Of a stretch of 64,000 nucleotides of DNA, positions 8,841 through 19,125 are shown piece by piece. Position 1 is the stretch's first letter. Each line of letters begins with the position of its first letter. Source of the DNA: Pseudoalteromonas sp. T1lg23B. Its GTDB lineage: Bacteria; Pseudomonadota; Gammaproteobacteria; Enterobacterales; Alteromonadaceae. The stretch is from contig NZ_PQBZ01000002.1 in assembly GCF_002964665.1 (NCBI RefSeq), forward strand, positions 62,001 to 126,000, read 5' to 3'. A program made the translations under genes and the position numbers. The notes under the pieces were generated by a model. It was not told where the DNA came from. It worked only from the letters and a program-made list of their open reading frames with translations, and made no database searches.

Positions 8841-10673
8841 TTATTTATAGGCAATTACCCGATTACGCCCTTGTTGTTTCGCCTGATATAAGGCTTTATC
8901 GGCTAAATCGGTAAAGATGGTTGGGTTTTTACTATCGCTGGCAATGGCACTGTAGATACCTGCGCTCAGTGTCATGCTGAGTTGAGCTGTGCCAAAATCA
9001 AACTGGACCTGACTTAAATTTTCACGGATCTGTTCGGCAAGCTCTTTAGCACCTTGTTCTTGAGTATTTGGCAGTAGCAACACAAACTCCTCACCACCAT
9101 AACGGAACACCTCATCAGAAGGGCGCTTGAGGTGCTGTTCAATCATTTTTGCTACTGCACAAATGGCTTGATCGCCAACTACATGACCATAGTTGTCATT
9201 GATTTGTTTGAAATGGTCTATATCGAGCATCACAACACTGAGCGTGGTTTGTTCGCGACGGGAGCGTCTGACTTCCATCATGATCCGCTTGTCAAAGTAG
9301 CGGCGGTTTTTGACTTTAGTCAGCGCATCTTCCATATTAAGCTTTTCTAACTCGCGATTTTTCTCTTCGAGTTCTCGCAACGTCACTTCGAGCTCAAAGG
9401 TACGCTCATCAATACTGCTTTCCAGCTCTTCTTGTGCTTGTGCCTGTAAATGAATTCGCTCTTTTAGTAGCGCATCTTCGGCACGCGTCTGAGCCAGACG
9501 AGCCTGTTGTTGTTTTATTTTGTCATCGCGGTCTTGGATATAACGTCTGGCCAACGCGTAACTGATGGCTAGGCTTATCATCAAATAGCAAACATAAGTT
9601 AACGGCCTGTCGAGTACCGCCCCCGAGAGCAGGTTAAGTTCAAAGGCGCATTGATAGCTCAGCACTAAAAACAGCAGCAAAAACAGTAATAAATAGGTTT
9701 TGTGGGAGAATGCATCACGTTGCCACGCAGACACAGCTACCCAAATATAAGTGCTAGCCAGTGCGAAGCAGTAGGCAAAGGCTATGGGTAAAGCAATACG
9801 ATGCGGAAATAACGACAAACCAATGGCAATGACTATGCTCACTTGAAACAGCATATTGAGTGCGCGCTGAATGCGTATGGCGGACTTGGGCACTAGGGTT
9901 GTTTTTAGCAACGGGATAAATAGCCATGTTGACAGTAACATAAACAACGTTTGGCCATATTGCTGTAGCCACACCCAATCGCCATAAATATATCGGTGGC
10001 TAAATCCGTACAAATGTACGTTGAGCAACCAAATGGCCGAAATGGCCAACCCGCCATATAAAAAATATTGCTTGCGGGTAAATGAATACATGGCTGCGTT
10101 GGTGAGCACCATAGCAAGTATCAAACCGGCCAAAATGCCATAGAGCAAATTGAATTTGCTGGTGTATTTAAGGTATTCGATAGGATGCCATAAACTCAAG
10201 GGCAAATATGTTTGTTCGCTGTTTTTAACGCGTATGTATACAACGGTATGTTGATGCGCGGGAAGCTTTAATGGCACAAGTTGTGCCTCATGTAAAATAG
10301 GTCGTTGCTCGCCTATTGCGTGATGAACCGACGGCGTTACTAGAATCGATTTGTTTGCCTGTGGTACAAACGCACTGACCTCATCCAACTGATTGTTATG
10401 AATACTCAGTAGTAAGGGTAAATCCAGATCTGAACTATTACTTAGCGGGACTCTGAGCCAGATGGTTTGCATGGTATGGCTGAGCTGCAGAAAACCGCTG
10501 GGTACTGGTTGCCACAATGGTGCACTTAGCTCTAACTCTGCCAGATTTTCACTGTTGTTTTGAGTATAAGCAAACGGCAGTGACAGAGACTTATTAAAAT
10601 CCTCAGGCACTTCAAACGCTTTTGTCGACAAGGCAATACACAAGCAAAATAGCAGGGAAATATAACGGATCAT
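8841..10673 (-). CDS. 7TMR-DISM type diguanylate cyclase
   Basis: Predicted membrane diguanylate cyclase of 610 aa. It has a signal peptide (residues 1-19, cleavage after STKA), an extracytoplasmic beta-rich DISMED2-like domain (about 25-165), seven TM helices (about 175-390), a coiled coil with many Gln/Glu (about 395-445) and a GGDEF domain (about 450-610). The loop RYGGEEF and MLDIDHFKQINDNYGH are intact, so it is likely active. The ATG at 10673 is preferred over an upstream in-frame ATG (10706) because it starts the signal peptide and lies 1 bp beyond the tatD stop. It is cotranscribed with tatABCD and hemB by spacing; a role in envelope sensing is inference. Confidence 0.88.
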   Translation of the reverse strand: MIRYISLLFCLCIALSTKAFEVPEDFNKSLSLPFAYTQNNSENLAELELSAPLWQPVPSGFLQLSHTMQTIWLRVPLSNSSDLDLPLLLSIHNNQLDEVSAFVPQANKSILVTPSVHHAIGEQRPILHEAQLVPLKLPAHQHTVVYIRVKNSEQTYLPLSLWHPIEYLKYTSKFNLLYGILAGLILAMVLTNAAMYSFTRKQYFLYGGLAISAIWLLNVHLYGFSHRYIYGDWVWLQQYGQTLFMLLSTWLFIPLLKTTLVPKSAIRIQRALNMLFQVSIVIAIGLSLFPHRIALPIAFAYCFALASTYIWVAVSAWQRDAFSHKTYLLLFLLLFLVLSYQCAFELNLLSGAVLDRPLTYVCYLMISLAISYALARRYIQDRDDKIKQQQARLAQTRAEDALLKERIHLQAQAQEELESSIDERTFELEVTLRELEEKNRELEKLNMEDALTKVKNRRYFDKRIMMEVRRSRREQTTLSVVMLDIDHFKQINDNYGHVVGDQAICAVAKMIEQHLKRPSDEVFRYGGEEFVLLLPNTQEQGAKELAEQIRENLSQVQFDFGTAQLSMTLSAGIYSAIASDSKNPTIFTDLADKALYQAKQQGRNRVIAYK

Positions 10674-10674
10674 G

Positions 10675-11460
10675 TCAGTTTTTCCCAGTTGCAAATAAAC
10701 GTGCAAAATTGGCCCTAGAGCAGGCTGCTACATGCGCTTCGCTTTGCCCTCTGAGCTGGGCAATTTGCTGTACAACAGCGCAGATAAACGCAGGCTCATT
10801 GCGCCGAGATTTGGGTTTTGGCTTTATTGTTCTTGGTATTAAATAAGGTGCATCGGTTTCGACAAGCAAACGGTCATCGGGGATCAGTGGCACCAACTCT
10901 TGTAGTAGCGCGCCTCGACGTTCATCGCACACCCAACCGGTTACGCCAATCATTAACCCATAATCGAGATAAAAAGAGAGCGCTTGGGCATCTCCAGTGA
11001 AACAGTGTAATACGCCTTTAACGTTAACGCGTTCGAGTTGAGCTTGCATTGCACTAAAAGCATCTCGCTCGTGCAGATAAACCGGTTTCTTTAACTGCTG
11101 TGCCAATGTAAGTTGTTCGTGCAGAACATTCTGTTGTTGCGGGCGAGGAGAAAAGTCTCGATTAAAATCAAGCCCACATTCACCAACCGCGACAACCTCT
11201 GGTTGCGATAATAATGCATTTAATTGTTGAATGTAGTTGTCACTGACACTTTTTGCATCATGCGGATGAACACCAGCGGTACTGACAAAGCCATAACGCT
11301 TGGCAAGTTCAAGGCTTTGCATTGACTCAGTAACATCTGTTCCTATGAGCAACATCTCGGTCACGCCTGCGAGTCTTGCACGTGCCACGATATCATCACA
11401 GTCAGGTTCGAACTGATGACTGGTGAGGTTAACGCCAGCGTCGGTGTATTGTATCGTCAT
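10675..11460 (-). CDS. tatD: TatD-family metal-dependent nuclease
   Basis: TatD proper: cytoplasmic TIM-barrel amidohydrolase-fold nuclease with 3'-5' exonuclease activity reported for the E. coli protein. 261 aa. The N-terminus reads TDAGVNLTSHQF, as in E. coli TatD (no HxH, unlike the YcfH/YjjV paralogues). Other conserved blocks are AGVHPHD, VGECGLDFNRDFS, LHCFTG, GVTGWVCDERRG and ETDAPYLIPR. It is the fourth gene of the tat cluster, 34 bp after tatC. It is not needed for Tat export despite its name. Confidence 0.95.
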   Translation of the reverse strand: MTIQYTDAGVNLTSHQFEPDCDDIVARARLAGVTEMLLIGTDVTESMQSLELAKRYGFVSTAGVHPHDAKSVSDNYIQQLNALLSQPEVVAVGECGLDFNRDFSPRPQQQNVLHEQLTLAQQLKKPVYLHERDAFSAMQAQLERVNVKGVLHCFTGDAQALSFYLDYGLMIGVTGWVCDERRGALLQELVPLIPDDRLLVETDAPYLIPRTIKPKPKSRRNEPAFICAVVQQIAQLRGQSEAHVAACSRANFARLFATGKN

Positions 11461-11494
11461 CCGCTAACTCACCAGTATTTGTTCTATCGGCTTG

Positions 11495-12238
11495 TCACTC
11501 ATTGGCTTCCTTTTCACTCGGTGCTTTGGTATACAGTTTGGCTAAGAGCAAACCCAGTTCAAACAACATGAGCATAGGGATGGCCAGCAAAGTTTGCGAT
11601 AGTACATCAGGTGGGGTGAGGAACATGGCTACAACGAAGGCGGCCACGACCATGTAAGGGCGTTTTTCCTTCAAACTTTGTGTAGATGTCGCGCCACTCC
11701 AGCACAGCAACATAATGGCTACCGGTATCTCAAAAGCGACGCCAAACGCAAAAAAGAGCTTGAGTGCAAAGCTGAGATAACTGCTGATATCCGGTGACAA
11801 AGTCATCATGTCGGGACCAACACTAGTGAAGAAGCCTAACACAATCGGCAAGACCACGAAGTAGCAAAACGCGATACCCGCATAAAAAAGTAAGATGCTA
11901 GAGAGCAAAATTGGGATCAGCATACGTTTTTCATGTTGGTAAAGACCAGGTGCGATAAACCCCCAAATTTGATGTAAAATCATGGGAATTGCGGCAAATA
12001 ATGCGACAAATAACGTTAACTTAAAGGGCGCAAAAAACGGTGCTGTGACATCCGTTGCGATCATCGTACTATTTTCGGGTAAGCTAGACACCAAAGGGGA
12101 GGCCACAAAGCTGTATATGTCGTTGGCAAAATACACTAAAGCGATAAAAATGAGTAAAATACTCAACAGCGCTTTCATGACACGATTCCTAAGCTCAATT
12201 AAATGGCTAATAAAACCGCTTTGATGGGCTTGTGACAT
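11495..12238 (-). CDS. tatC: Twin-arginine translocase subunit TatC
   Basis: Core receptor of the Tat system, which exports folded proteins across the inner membrane. 247 aa with six predicted TM helices. The conserved N-terminal FISHLIELRNRVMKA motif and a mid-protein FPFFK-like region (APFFAPFKLTLF) are present. It follows tatB by 25 bp in the tatABCD operon. Confidence 0.97.
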   Translation of the reverse strand: MSQAHQSGFISHLIELRNRVMKALLSILLIFIALVYFANDIYSFVASPLVSSLPENSTMIATDVTAPFFAPFKLTLFVALFAAIPMILHQIWGFIAPGLYQHEKRMLIPILLSSILLFYAGIAFCYFVVLPIVLGFFTSVGPDMMTLSPDISSYLSFALKLFFAFGVAFEIPVAIMLLCWSGATSTQSLKEKRPYMVVAAFVVAMFLTPPDVLSQTLLAIPMLMLFELGLLLAKLYTKAPSEKEANE

Positions 12239-12263
12239 TGGTTACTCTTTTACTTCTTACACG

Positions 12264-12578
12264 TTAATCGGTTTTGTTTGACGGCTCTGAGGCGTTTTTG
12301 TAGCTATGCTTTACTGACTCGGCCGCTTTTTTTAACTCATCGACAGATTGCTTCACGTCGTCTGGTAAATCCTGCATATTTTGTTGCTCAGCCTTTTTTA
12401 AGTTGTTGTGTAGCTCGTGTACACGTAACTCTTCGTTGACCTCGGCCTTAACTGAGTTTGCAACAGATTTTACAGTATTGATCCAGCGGCTGACCGTGCG
12501 AATGGCAACAGGCAGGCGTTCTGGGCCTAACACAATTAAGCCAACTACCAGCACGACCACAAGCTCCCACATGCCCAT
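12264..12578 (-). CDS. tatB: Sec-independent translocase protein TatB
   Basis: TatB, partner of TatC in Tat substrate binding. 104 aa: short N-terminal TM helix with the conserved Glu-Leu (MGMWELVVVLVVGLIVLGPERLP), an amphipathic helix, and a charged, unstructured C-terminus. The GPERLP motif separates it from TatA. The start codon abuts the tatA stop with no gap, suggesting translational coupling. Confidence 0.96.
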   Translation of the reverse strand: MGMWELVVVLVVGLIVLGPERLPVAIRTVSRWINTVKSVANSVKAEVNEELRVHELHNNLKKAEQQNMQDLPDDVKQSVDELKKAAESVKHSYKNASEPSNKTD

Positions 12579-12809
12579 TTACTGTGCCTTATCTTTCTTA
12601 TCTTGTTCAGCAGGACTATTCGCGTCTTGTTTTTTCTGTTCAGTGAGCTGAGCTGCTGATTTTTCTTCGTCAGACATCGCCTTTTTAAAACCTTTTACGG
12701 CACCGCCTAAATCACTACCAATACCGCGCAATTTTTTTGTTCCAAACAGTAGAACAATGATGGCTAGGACTATTAATAACTGCCAAATACTGATCCCACC
12801 TAAACCCAT
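12579..12809 (-). CDS. tatA: Sec-independent translocase protein TatA
   Basis: Pore-forming Tat subunit, 76 aa. N-terminal TM helix ([22 protein letters not shown]) with the FGTKKLR hinge typical of TatA, then an amphipathic helix ([15 protein letters not shown]) and an acidic/Lys tail. It is first of the tat genes, 63 bp after ubiB. Confidence 0.97.
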   Translation of the reverse strand: MGLGGISIWQLLIVLAIIVLLFGTKKLRGIGSDLGGAVKGFKKAMSDEEKSAAQLTEQKKQDANSPAEQDKKDKAQ

Positions 12810-12872
12810 GATGACTCCATTTGTAGTAGATAAGTTGAATGATTAGTGATTATACGCCCAGTGCGTAAAATA

Positions 12873-14477
12873 TCACCCTATTTTGCGCCATGCGCCAACA
12901 AATAAGGCAAAGCTTGACGACAAAGCCAGTCCGCTTACCAACCAATCTTCCGCCAGATACGTTAGGCTGGCACAAATGAGTAAGGTACATGCCAACATAC
13001 CTAGTAGTATTGGTTTACTGCTGTTTTTTGTTGTTGGCGCATTTAACTGGCGATTATTCTGCTTTAGGTTGTGGTAAATCAAATCGGGTATTTCAGGCAT
13101 TTTCTCGGCCCAAAAAGGTAAATTAGCGTACATTTTTTTGAGTACAGAGAGCGGACCAACTTGTTCTTTAACCCATTGTTCTAAAAAGGGCTTAGCGGTT
13201 TGCCATAAATCTAGCTGTGGGTACAGTTGGCGGCCTAATCCTTCTACATACAACAAGGTTTTTTGCAATAATACCAACTGTGGCTGAACTTCCATGTTGA
13301 AACGTCGCGCTGTATTAAACAGATTGACTAGCACGTGACCAAATGAAATCTCAGCAAGAGGCTTGTTAAAAATTGGTTCGCACACTGTGCGAATGGCAAA
13401 CTCAAATTCTTCTACACAGGTGTCCTGTGGCACCCAGCCAGAGTCAACATGCAGCTGCGCAACTTGACGATAGTCACGATTAAAAAAGGCAATAAAATTC
13501 TCAGCAAGGTAGCGTTTATCATCCTTATTTAACGTGCCGACAATGCCACAATCAATACCGATATACTGAGGATTATGGGGGTTGTTGCGAGATACAAAAA
13601 TGTTACCAGGGTGCATGTCGGCATGGAAAAAGCTATCTCTGAATACCTGCGTAAAGAACACCTCGACACCACGTTCAGCCAATAGCTTCATGTTAGTACC
13701 TTGCTTTAAGAGTGCTTCGGTGTCAGAAACAGGGATACCATAGATGCGTTCCATCACCAGAACATTGGTGCGTGAATGATCACTGTAAACTTCTGGAATG
13801 TATAAGGACTCTGAATCGGTAAAGTTACGTTTTAGCTGAATCGCATTTGCGGCTTCGCGCATTAAATCAAGCTCATCAAGCAAGGTTTTTTTGTATTCTT
13901 TGACAACTTCTACAGGACGAAGACGGCGGCTGGGTTTAAACAGCTTAACCAACAAGCGGGCGAATTGGGTCATCAACGCTAAGTCAGCTTGAATTTGTTG
14001 CTCTATACCGGGCCGAATGACTTTGATAACCACTTCTTTTTCTTGTTCATTGTGCGCGAGTGTGGCTGTATGAACTTGTGCGATGGACGCGGAAGCGAGT
14101 GGAATTTGCTCGAATTGGGAAAACAACTCACTGATGTCATTGAGTTGTAGTGCTTGTTCTATCAACTGCTGTGCTTGGGCACCATCGAATGGGGCAACCT
14201 TATCTTGTAATAGCGCTAATTCTTCAGCCACCTCAAGCGGCAGCAGATCTCGGCGGGTTGAAAGCATTTGCCCAAACTTGACCCACACCGGGCCGAGCGT
14301 TTGTAGTGCTAATCTCAGTCTTGCCCCAATGGCTTTATCGTGATGTTTATTGCGGATCCAAAACAAACTGCCTCTTGCTATGCGGGCAAACCAAGGACGT
14401 TTATTCTCGGGGATAAAATCGTCAAGCCCGTAGCTGAGTAACGTGTGTGTGATTTGGTATAAACGAGCGATGGCCAA
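12873..14477 (-). CDS. ubiB: Ubiquinone biosynthesis ATPase/kinase-like UbiB
   Basis: ABC1/ADCK/UbiB protein of 534 aa, required for aerobic ubiquinone synthesis. It is an atypical kinase fold with ATPase activity and membrane association. Seen: the family N-terminal KxGQ motif ([14 protein letters not shown]), nucleotide-binding lysine VVIKVIRPG, catalytic loop [11 protein letters not shown] and metal-binding GIDCGIVG. Two C-terminal TM helices (about residues 490-530) anchor it. It sits 10 bp after ubiJ, continuing the ubiE-ubiJ-ubiB order known from E. coli. Confidence 0.96.
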   Translation of the reverse strand: MAIARLYQITHTLLSYGLDDFIPENKRPWFARIARGSLFWIRNKHHDKAIGARLRLALQTLGPVWVKFGQMLSTRRDLLPLEVAEELALLQDKVAPFDGAQAQQLIEQALQLNDISELFSQFEQIPLASASIAQVHTATLAHNEQEKEVVIKVIRPGIEQQIQADLALMTQFARLLVKLFKPSRRLRPVEVVKEYKKTLLDELDLMREAANAIQLKRNFTDSESLYIPEVYSDHSRTNVLVMERIYGIPVSDTEALLKQGTNMKLLAERGVEVFFTQVFRDSFFHADMHPGNIFVSRNNPHNPQYIGIDCGIVGTLNKDDKRYLAENFIAFFNRDYRQVAQLHVDSGWVPQDTCVEEFEFAIRTVCEPIFNKPLAEISFGHVLVNLFNTARRFNMEVQPQLVLLQKTLLYVEGLGRQLYPQLDLWQTAKPFLEQWVKEQVGPLSVLKKMYANLPFWAEKMPEIPDLIYHNLKQNNRQLNAPTTKNSSKPILLGMLACTLLICASLTYLAEDWLVSGLALSSSFALFVGAWRKIG

Positions 14478-14487
14478 ACTGGTTTCC

Positions 14488-15090
14488 TTAGCGAGCTAGC
14501 AGTTGGTTAATGCGCTGTTCCAGCACAGCGGCATGTTGTTTTAGTTCTCGGGTATGTGCTTTAAATTGTGCCATTTCTAACGGGTGAATGGTGACTTTCA
14601 GCTCATCTTGAAACAACCCTATGGTTGTCGTTTTTAGGACACCATCCACTCGCTGAGCACGTTGTTTGGCGTGACGTAGCTGTTGCACGATTAGCTGAGC
14701 TGCGGCATCGCCAAAATACATAGATAAGTGTTCACCCCAGTCGATATCCAGTTCACTGAATATCTGACTATAAGCCTGAGCTAAGTGTAAATTCCCTTCT
14801 AAATCAAGTTCTCCGAGTCTAATCAAGCGGGTTAACTGACTCGGATCTTTTAATTGTGACAGAGTATCAATGCTGGCACTGATGTGACAATCAACATGCT
14901 CTTGGTAGTGGTTAAACAACATAAAGCTGTGACCCGTGAAGGTGATCGCAAAAGTTTGCTGCCAGTCACGGATTTCCACTGCTAGCACTTGATGTTGTAT
15001 CTTGCTAAGTGATGTTAGCAAGCTAGGCTCCAAGCTTAATATTTTGTTGAGTATACGTTCGGCAGCTGCCGTCAACAGCGTGTTGATCAT
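14488..15090 (-). CDS. ubiJ: Ubiquinone biosynthesis accessory factor UbiJ
   Basis: SCP2-domain lipid-binding protein that scaffolds the Ubi enzyme complex and binds hydrophobic ubiquinone intermediates. 200 aa: SCP2 fold over about residues 1-110 and a coiled-coil C-terminus ending [14 protein letters not shown], as in E. coli UbiJ. It lies between ubiE (9 bp) and ubiB (10 bp). Confidence 0.92.
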   Translation of the reverse strand: MINTLLTAAAERILNKILSLEPSLLTSLSKIQHQVLAVEIRDWQQTFAITFTGHSFMLFNHYQEHVDCHISASIDTLSQLKDPSQLTRLIRLGELDLEGNLHLAQAYSQIFSELDIDWGEHLSMYFGDAAAQLIVQQLRHAKQRAQRVDGVLKTTTIGLFQDELKVTIHPLEMAQFKAHTRELKQHAAVLEQRINQLLAR

Positions 15091-15098
15091 GCCACCCT

Positions 15099-15854
15099 CT
15101 AGTATTTAAAGCCGCGATGCAATGCCACAATACCACCTGTCATGTTTTGATAGCTGGTTTGCTCAAAGCCTGCGTCTTCCATCATGCCCTTGAGTGTTTC
15201 TTGGTCTGGGTGCATACGGATTGACTCTGCCAGATAGCGATATGACTCACTGTCGTTGGCAACCAGTTTACCCATTGTAGGTAATAGGTTGAAAGAGTAG
15301 AAGTCATAAATCTTTGAGAGGGCTTCGCTGTCCGTTTTCGAGAATTCAAGGATTAATAAGCGGCCACCCGGTTTTAGGATGCGGTACATTGATCGAAGCG
15401 CGGCATCTTTATCGGTCACATTACGTAGCCCGAATGCAATGGTGATGACATCAATACTGTTATCCGGAAAAGGTAAAGCTTCCGCGTTCATCTGTACATA
15501 TTCGATATTGCTTACCAGTCCGAGATCACGCAATTTATCGCGTCCCACTTTAAGCATTGAGTCATTAATATCGCCCAGAATTACCCGACCAGTATCGCCC
15601 ACTAATTGGCTAAATTTAGCGGTTAAATCTCCCGTACCACCGGCAAGATCTAGTACCGTATGACCCTTACGAACGCCTGAACAAGCAATGGCTTGGCGTT
15701 TCCACAAGCGATGAATACCGAATGACATAAGGTCATTCATAATGTCGTATTTGGCGGCTACGGAATGAAATACATCAGCGACCATTGAAGCTTTTTCTTC
15801 TCGGGCGACCGTTCTATAACCGAAATCTGTGGTGTTTTGTTGCGACTCTTTCAT
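15099..15854 (-). CDS. ubiE: Demethylubiquinone/demethylmenaquinone C-methyltransferase
   Basis: SAM-dependent C-methyltransferase acting in ubiquinone (and, where made, menaquinone) synthesis. 251 aa. Class I methyltransferase signature [12 protein letters not shown] (near residue 66), followed by [20 protein letters not shown] and [15 protein letters not shown], all typical of UbiE. It is first gene of the minus-strand ubi-tat run; about 130 bp of upstream DNA presumably holds the promoter. Confidence 0.97.
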   Translation of the reverse strand: MKESQQNTTDFGYRTVAREEKASMVADVFHSVAAKYDIMNDLMSFGIHRLWKRQAIACSGVRKGHTVLDLAGGTGDLTAKFSQLVGDTGRVILGDINDSMLKVGRDKLRDLGLVSNIEYVQMNAEALPFPDNSIDVITIAFGLRNVTDKDAALRSMYRILKPGGRLLILEFSKTDSEALSKIYDFYSFNLLPTMGKLVANDSESYRYLAESIRMHPDQETLKGMMEDAGFEQTSYQNMTGGIVALHRGFKY

Positions 15855-15980
15855 GGTACGTCTCTGAATGGGCGGTTAAGCAAAGTTGTACACTAGTGTA
15901 CTTGATTGCGTGACTCAGGTGCAATTTATACGCAGCAGAATTTGGCTGATTTAATCAACAAAATATAGTGGGTGTTAGGA

Positions 15981-16982
15981 TCAAGGGGCGATAAAGCTTG
16001 TTTGTCCGCAAAGATGGGCTTTATGTGCTGCTAAATGTGCTTTATGTGCTAATTCGTCGAAGCTTTGCTCTTGATATCGTTTGGTTATTCCCAGCGCAAG
16101 TTCGATTCTGGGTAGCTCCATATTACCTTTAGTGCTGACGAACTTGAGCCTTTCGACCCCTTTTTTGATTTTTTCCGCGATCACATTGGCAGTACTCGGT
16201 TCAATATCGGCTAATAAAACCGTAAACTCCTGCTTGCGAGTGCGCCCTGGCAGTCCGCTCTCAAACACATATTTTTGCACTTTTTTTGCGACGCGATTGA
16301 GCACCACATCTCCAACAAGGTCGCCATATTGTTGGGTAAAATCATCAAGGTTTGTTATCTGAATTGCAATCGCGCAAATCGACTTATCTTTGGCCATCCA
16401 AGCTTGTGTTTGTTGATTTAGATAATGACGTTTATAAAGTCCCGTTTGTGGGTCAATGATATGCTGCTTACGCAATTGCTGTAACTGTTGTTGTGACTTG
16501 ATGTACATCAAACGGGCTTTTTTCATTTGCGTCTTAAACATTTGATGTTGTTGCAACAAGCCTTCAGTGGTCTGGCTTAATTGTACTATGGCCTTGCGAC
16601 TTTTCGCTAAATTACCTTCATCTAGCGTTTGTATACAGGCACTGATGGATTGCGCAAAGCTAGAAATCTGTTTGTGTGATTCGTTGGTCGTTCTGGACAG
16701 GTTGGTGAGTACACCGTCTACATTTTGCAACAACTCCGTTTCGGTTTTATGTCCAGGGTTCAAGAACTCAAAATATAGATGCTCAATATAAATGCTATCT
16801 ATGGTTTGCTTGTTGTTGATTGCCTGTTCAAGTGCTTTATTAAGTGCTTGGTCACACTTACTGATATACGTGTATGCGACATGATAGTTCATGGGCGTAG
16901 GTGGCAAATGATATTGCTCTAAAAACAGGCAAACCTGTGTCATCTTTTCTTGTGCATTAGCCATGGAGTCATGGAACATCAT
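15981..16982 (-). CDS. Degenerate GGDEF-domain protein, probably not a cyclase
   Basis: Soluble 333-aa protein. A helical N-terminal region (about residues 1-170, coiled coil QQQLQQLRKQH) precedes a C-terminal GGDEF-fold domain (about 172-333) recognisable by IDPQTGLYKRHYLNQQ and ITNLDDFTQQYGDLVGD. The catalytic loop, expected as GG(D/E)EF, reads RKQEF, and the DIDHFK segment reads NLDDFT, so cyclase activity is unlikely. It might bind GTP or c-di-GMP, or act by protein contacts. The N-terminus resembles that of other Alteromonadales GGDEF proteins (LPPTPMNYHVAYTY). It is monocistronic. Confidence 0.82.
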   Translation of the reverse strand: MMFHDSMANAQEKMTQVCLFLEQYHLPPTPMNYHVAYTYISKCDQALNKALEQAINNKQTIDSIYIEHLYFEFLNPGHKTETELLQNVDGVLTNLSRTTNESHKQISSFAQSISACIQTLDEGNLAKSRKAIVQLSQTTEGLLQQHQMFKTQMKKARLMYIKSQQQLQQLRKQHIIDPQTGLYKRHYLNQQTQAWMAKDKSICAIAIQITNLDDFTQQYGDLVGDVVLNRVAKKVQKYVFESGLPGRTRKQEFTVLLADIEPSTANVIAEKIKKGVERLKFVSTKGNMELPRIELALGITKRYQEQSFDELAHKAHLAAHKAHLCGQTSFIAP

Positions 16983-17286
16983 TTCATTTACCGCAATAAT
17001 AAAGCTATCTGTTTAGTTGAACGACCCCCCCTCTTAGGCTGGGTTATGTCTCACCGTTATGATTCTAATCAAAGCATTGGGTGCAACGGGTATTTAAAAG
17101 CAAAAAGCGCATATTTGAAATAGAAAAGTTAAAATAATGCGACTGTTCGCTTTTTTTATCAGCAATTTTTCTTAGTTTGCCTGCTATTTCGGCATATTGC
17201 AATTTAACGGATTGAACTCTTTTATTTGCAGTATGTATACAGGCTCGGTTAGAGTCGTTCAAAATGCCGAAGAGTAGGAAATAAAA
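16983..17286. other. Intergenic region between GGDEF-like and DUF885 genes
   Basis: About 300 bp between divergent genes; it should hold both promoters. A minus-strand frame at 17065-17262 has no ribosome site or recognisable product. No repeat or structured RNA seen. Confidence 0.5.
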
Positions 17287-19062
17287 GTGATTAAAAACTT
17301 TGCGTTATTGTTAAACGTATCATTGTTGAGTGCGTTGCTAGTTGGTTGTCAGCTCACGCCAAAATCCGCGGATAGTGAATTTACCGAGCTCGCGCATGAG
17401 GTTGAATTATACAGAAAACAAGTTGAGCCATATAAGAACCAATCATTGGATGCGACTTATTATCTACCTAACTTGAGTGCAGCCGCTCTCGAGGAGCAAT
17501 ATCAACAGCGTAAGGCATTTTTGTTGCGCTTAGCCGATATACCTGAGTCACAACTTAGCGCCGAGAATCAAATTAATCTCACCATTTTACGTTCACAAAT
17601 TCAGAATAAGGCCGATGCATACCGCTTTAAGAAGCACTATATGCCACTCACGTCGGAAGGAGGTTTTCATTCTCGTGTTGCTATAGAGGCAATAGGGGCG
17701 AATGATTTTAGCCATGCCAGTGGTTTCGAATTGTATTTATCTCGGTTGGACCAAATCCCGCGCTTTTTTGAACAAAACATGGCTTGGATGCGAAAGGGGA
17801 TAGAGACTGGGCGTGTATTACCTAAAGTGGTTCTTCAGGGCTATGAAAGCTCGATCAGTGGGTTTATTTCTGAAGACGCAACTCAGTCGGTATTTTACTC
17901 ACCATTTAACACCAATAGCGCAAGATTGCCGGACGCTCAGTTTGCTGCACTACAAGCTCGGGCGAAAAAGGTGATAAACGAGAAGGTGATGCCTGCCTAC
18001 CAAAGTTATCTTAAGTTTTTCACTGAGCAGTATAGACCTGCGGCACGCGATACAATTGCGCTCAAGGACTTACCTGAAGGTCAAGCGTACTATGAAAATC
18101 GCGTTGCACATTACACTACGACGAATATGACAGTCGAACAAATCCATCAGCTTGGCTTGCAAGAAGTGGCGAGGATCCGTGGCGAAATGGAAGCGATCAT
18201 TAAACAGGTTGGTTTCGATGGTACTTTCACCGAATTTACCCAGTTTTTGAGAACCGACCCTCAGTTTTATGCCACCACAGCAGAGCAACTGTTAAAAGAA
18301 GCGACCTTTATATCAAAACGTATTGATGCACAGTTACCTAAATTATTTCACACCTTACCAAGGCGTCCTTATGGCGTTGCTCCTGTACCAGCGAGCATTG
18401 CACCGAAATATACAACGGGACGCTATTTCCCCGCCAGTAACGATCAAGAAGCAGGTTATTACTGGGTAAATACTTACGCGTTAGATAAACGTCCTTTGTA
18501 CGTGCTAGAAGCGCTTACTCTGCATGAAGCAGTACCCGGTCATCATTTGCAGATTGCTTTGAATGAGGAAATGGATCATTTACCTGCCTATCGACGTAAT
18601 GAATATATTTCTGCCTTTGGTGAGGGGTGGGGACTGTACTCTGAGTACCTAGGTTTAGAAGTGGGGTTTTATCAAGACCCGTATAGTAACTTTGGTCGTT
18701 TGACCTATGAAATGTGGCGTGCTGCGCGCTTAGTTGTTGATACTGGTATGCATATGTATGGTTGGAGTCGTGAAAAGGCAATGAACTTTATGCGCGACAA
18801 CACGGCGTTGTCTTTACATAACGTTAAAACTGAAACCGATCGCTATATTTCTTGGCCCGCCCAAGCGCTATCGTACAAAATTGGTGAGTTGACGATTAAA
18901 CGGCTACGTGCCGATGCCGAGCAAAAGTTGGGTGAGCACTTCGATCTCAGAGAGTTCCACTATCAAGTTTTACGTCATGGCTCTATTCCGCTGTATGTAC
19001 TGGAAGAACAAATCAATCAGTACATCGAGCGTACCTTGGCGCAACTTGGTGCTAGTTCATAA
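17287..19062 (+). CDS. DUF885 family lipoprotein, putative metallopeptidase
   Basis: Predicted lipoprotein of 591 aa. The signal peptide ends in a lipobox LLVGC (Cys about residue 21), and the remainder is the DUF885 domain. It contains LHEAVPGHHLQ (near residue 420), a thermolysin-like zinc-binding motif spaced as in DUF885 enzymes, with a downstream GEGWGLYSEYLG that supplies the further Glu ligand. This makes it a probable zinc peptidase of the cell envelope; substrate unknown. The start is GTG 17287, which places the signal peptide correctly. A terminator shared with mtnK follows. Confidence 0.85.
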   Translation: MIKNFALLLNVSLLSALLVGCQLTPKSADSEFTELAHEVELYRKQVEPYKNQSLDATYYLPNLSAAALEEQYQQRKAFLLRLADIPESQLSAENQINLTILRSQIQNKADAYRFKKHYMPLTSEGGFHSRVAIEAIGANDFSHASGFELYLSRLDQIPRFFEQNMAWMRKGIETGRVLPKVVLQGYESSISGFISEDATQSVFYSPFNTNSARLPDAQFAALQARAKKVINEKVMPAYQSYLKFFTEQYRPAARDTIALKDLPEGQAYYENRVAHYTTTNMTVEQIHQLGLQEVARIRGEMEAIIKQVGFDGTFTEFTQFLRTDPQFYATTAEQLLKEATFISKRIDAQLPKLFHTLPRRPYGVAPVPASIAPKYTTGRYFPASNDQEAGYYWVNTYALDKRPLYVLEALTLHEAVPGHHLQIALNEEMDHLPAYRRNEYISAFGEGWGLYSEYLGLEVGFYQDPYSNFGRLTYEMWRAARLVVDTGMHMYGWSREKAMNFMRDNTALSLHNVKTETDRYISWPAQALSYKIGELTIKRLRADAEQKLGEHFDLREFHYQVLRHGSIPLYVLEEQINQYIERTLAQLGASS

Positions 19063-19081
19063 CACGATGCTAACACATAAA

Positions 19082-19113
19082 AAAAGCAGCCTTTGAAGTG
19101 GCTGCTTTTTTTT
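19082..19113. terminator. Bidirectional terminator
   Basis: AAAAGCAGCC / GGCTGCTTTT stem with 8-nt loop and flanking A and T tracts, between the convergent DUF885 gene and mtnK. Confidence 0.9.
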
Positions 19114-19125
19114 ACGATAGCAAAG

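Noticed and set aside
17065..17262. 65-codon minus-strand ORF before the DUF885 gene
   Set aside because: No ribosome site, no recognisable domain, and it occupies the promoter region of two divergent genes.
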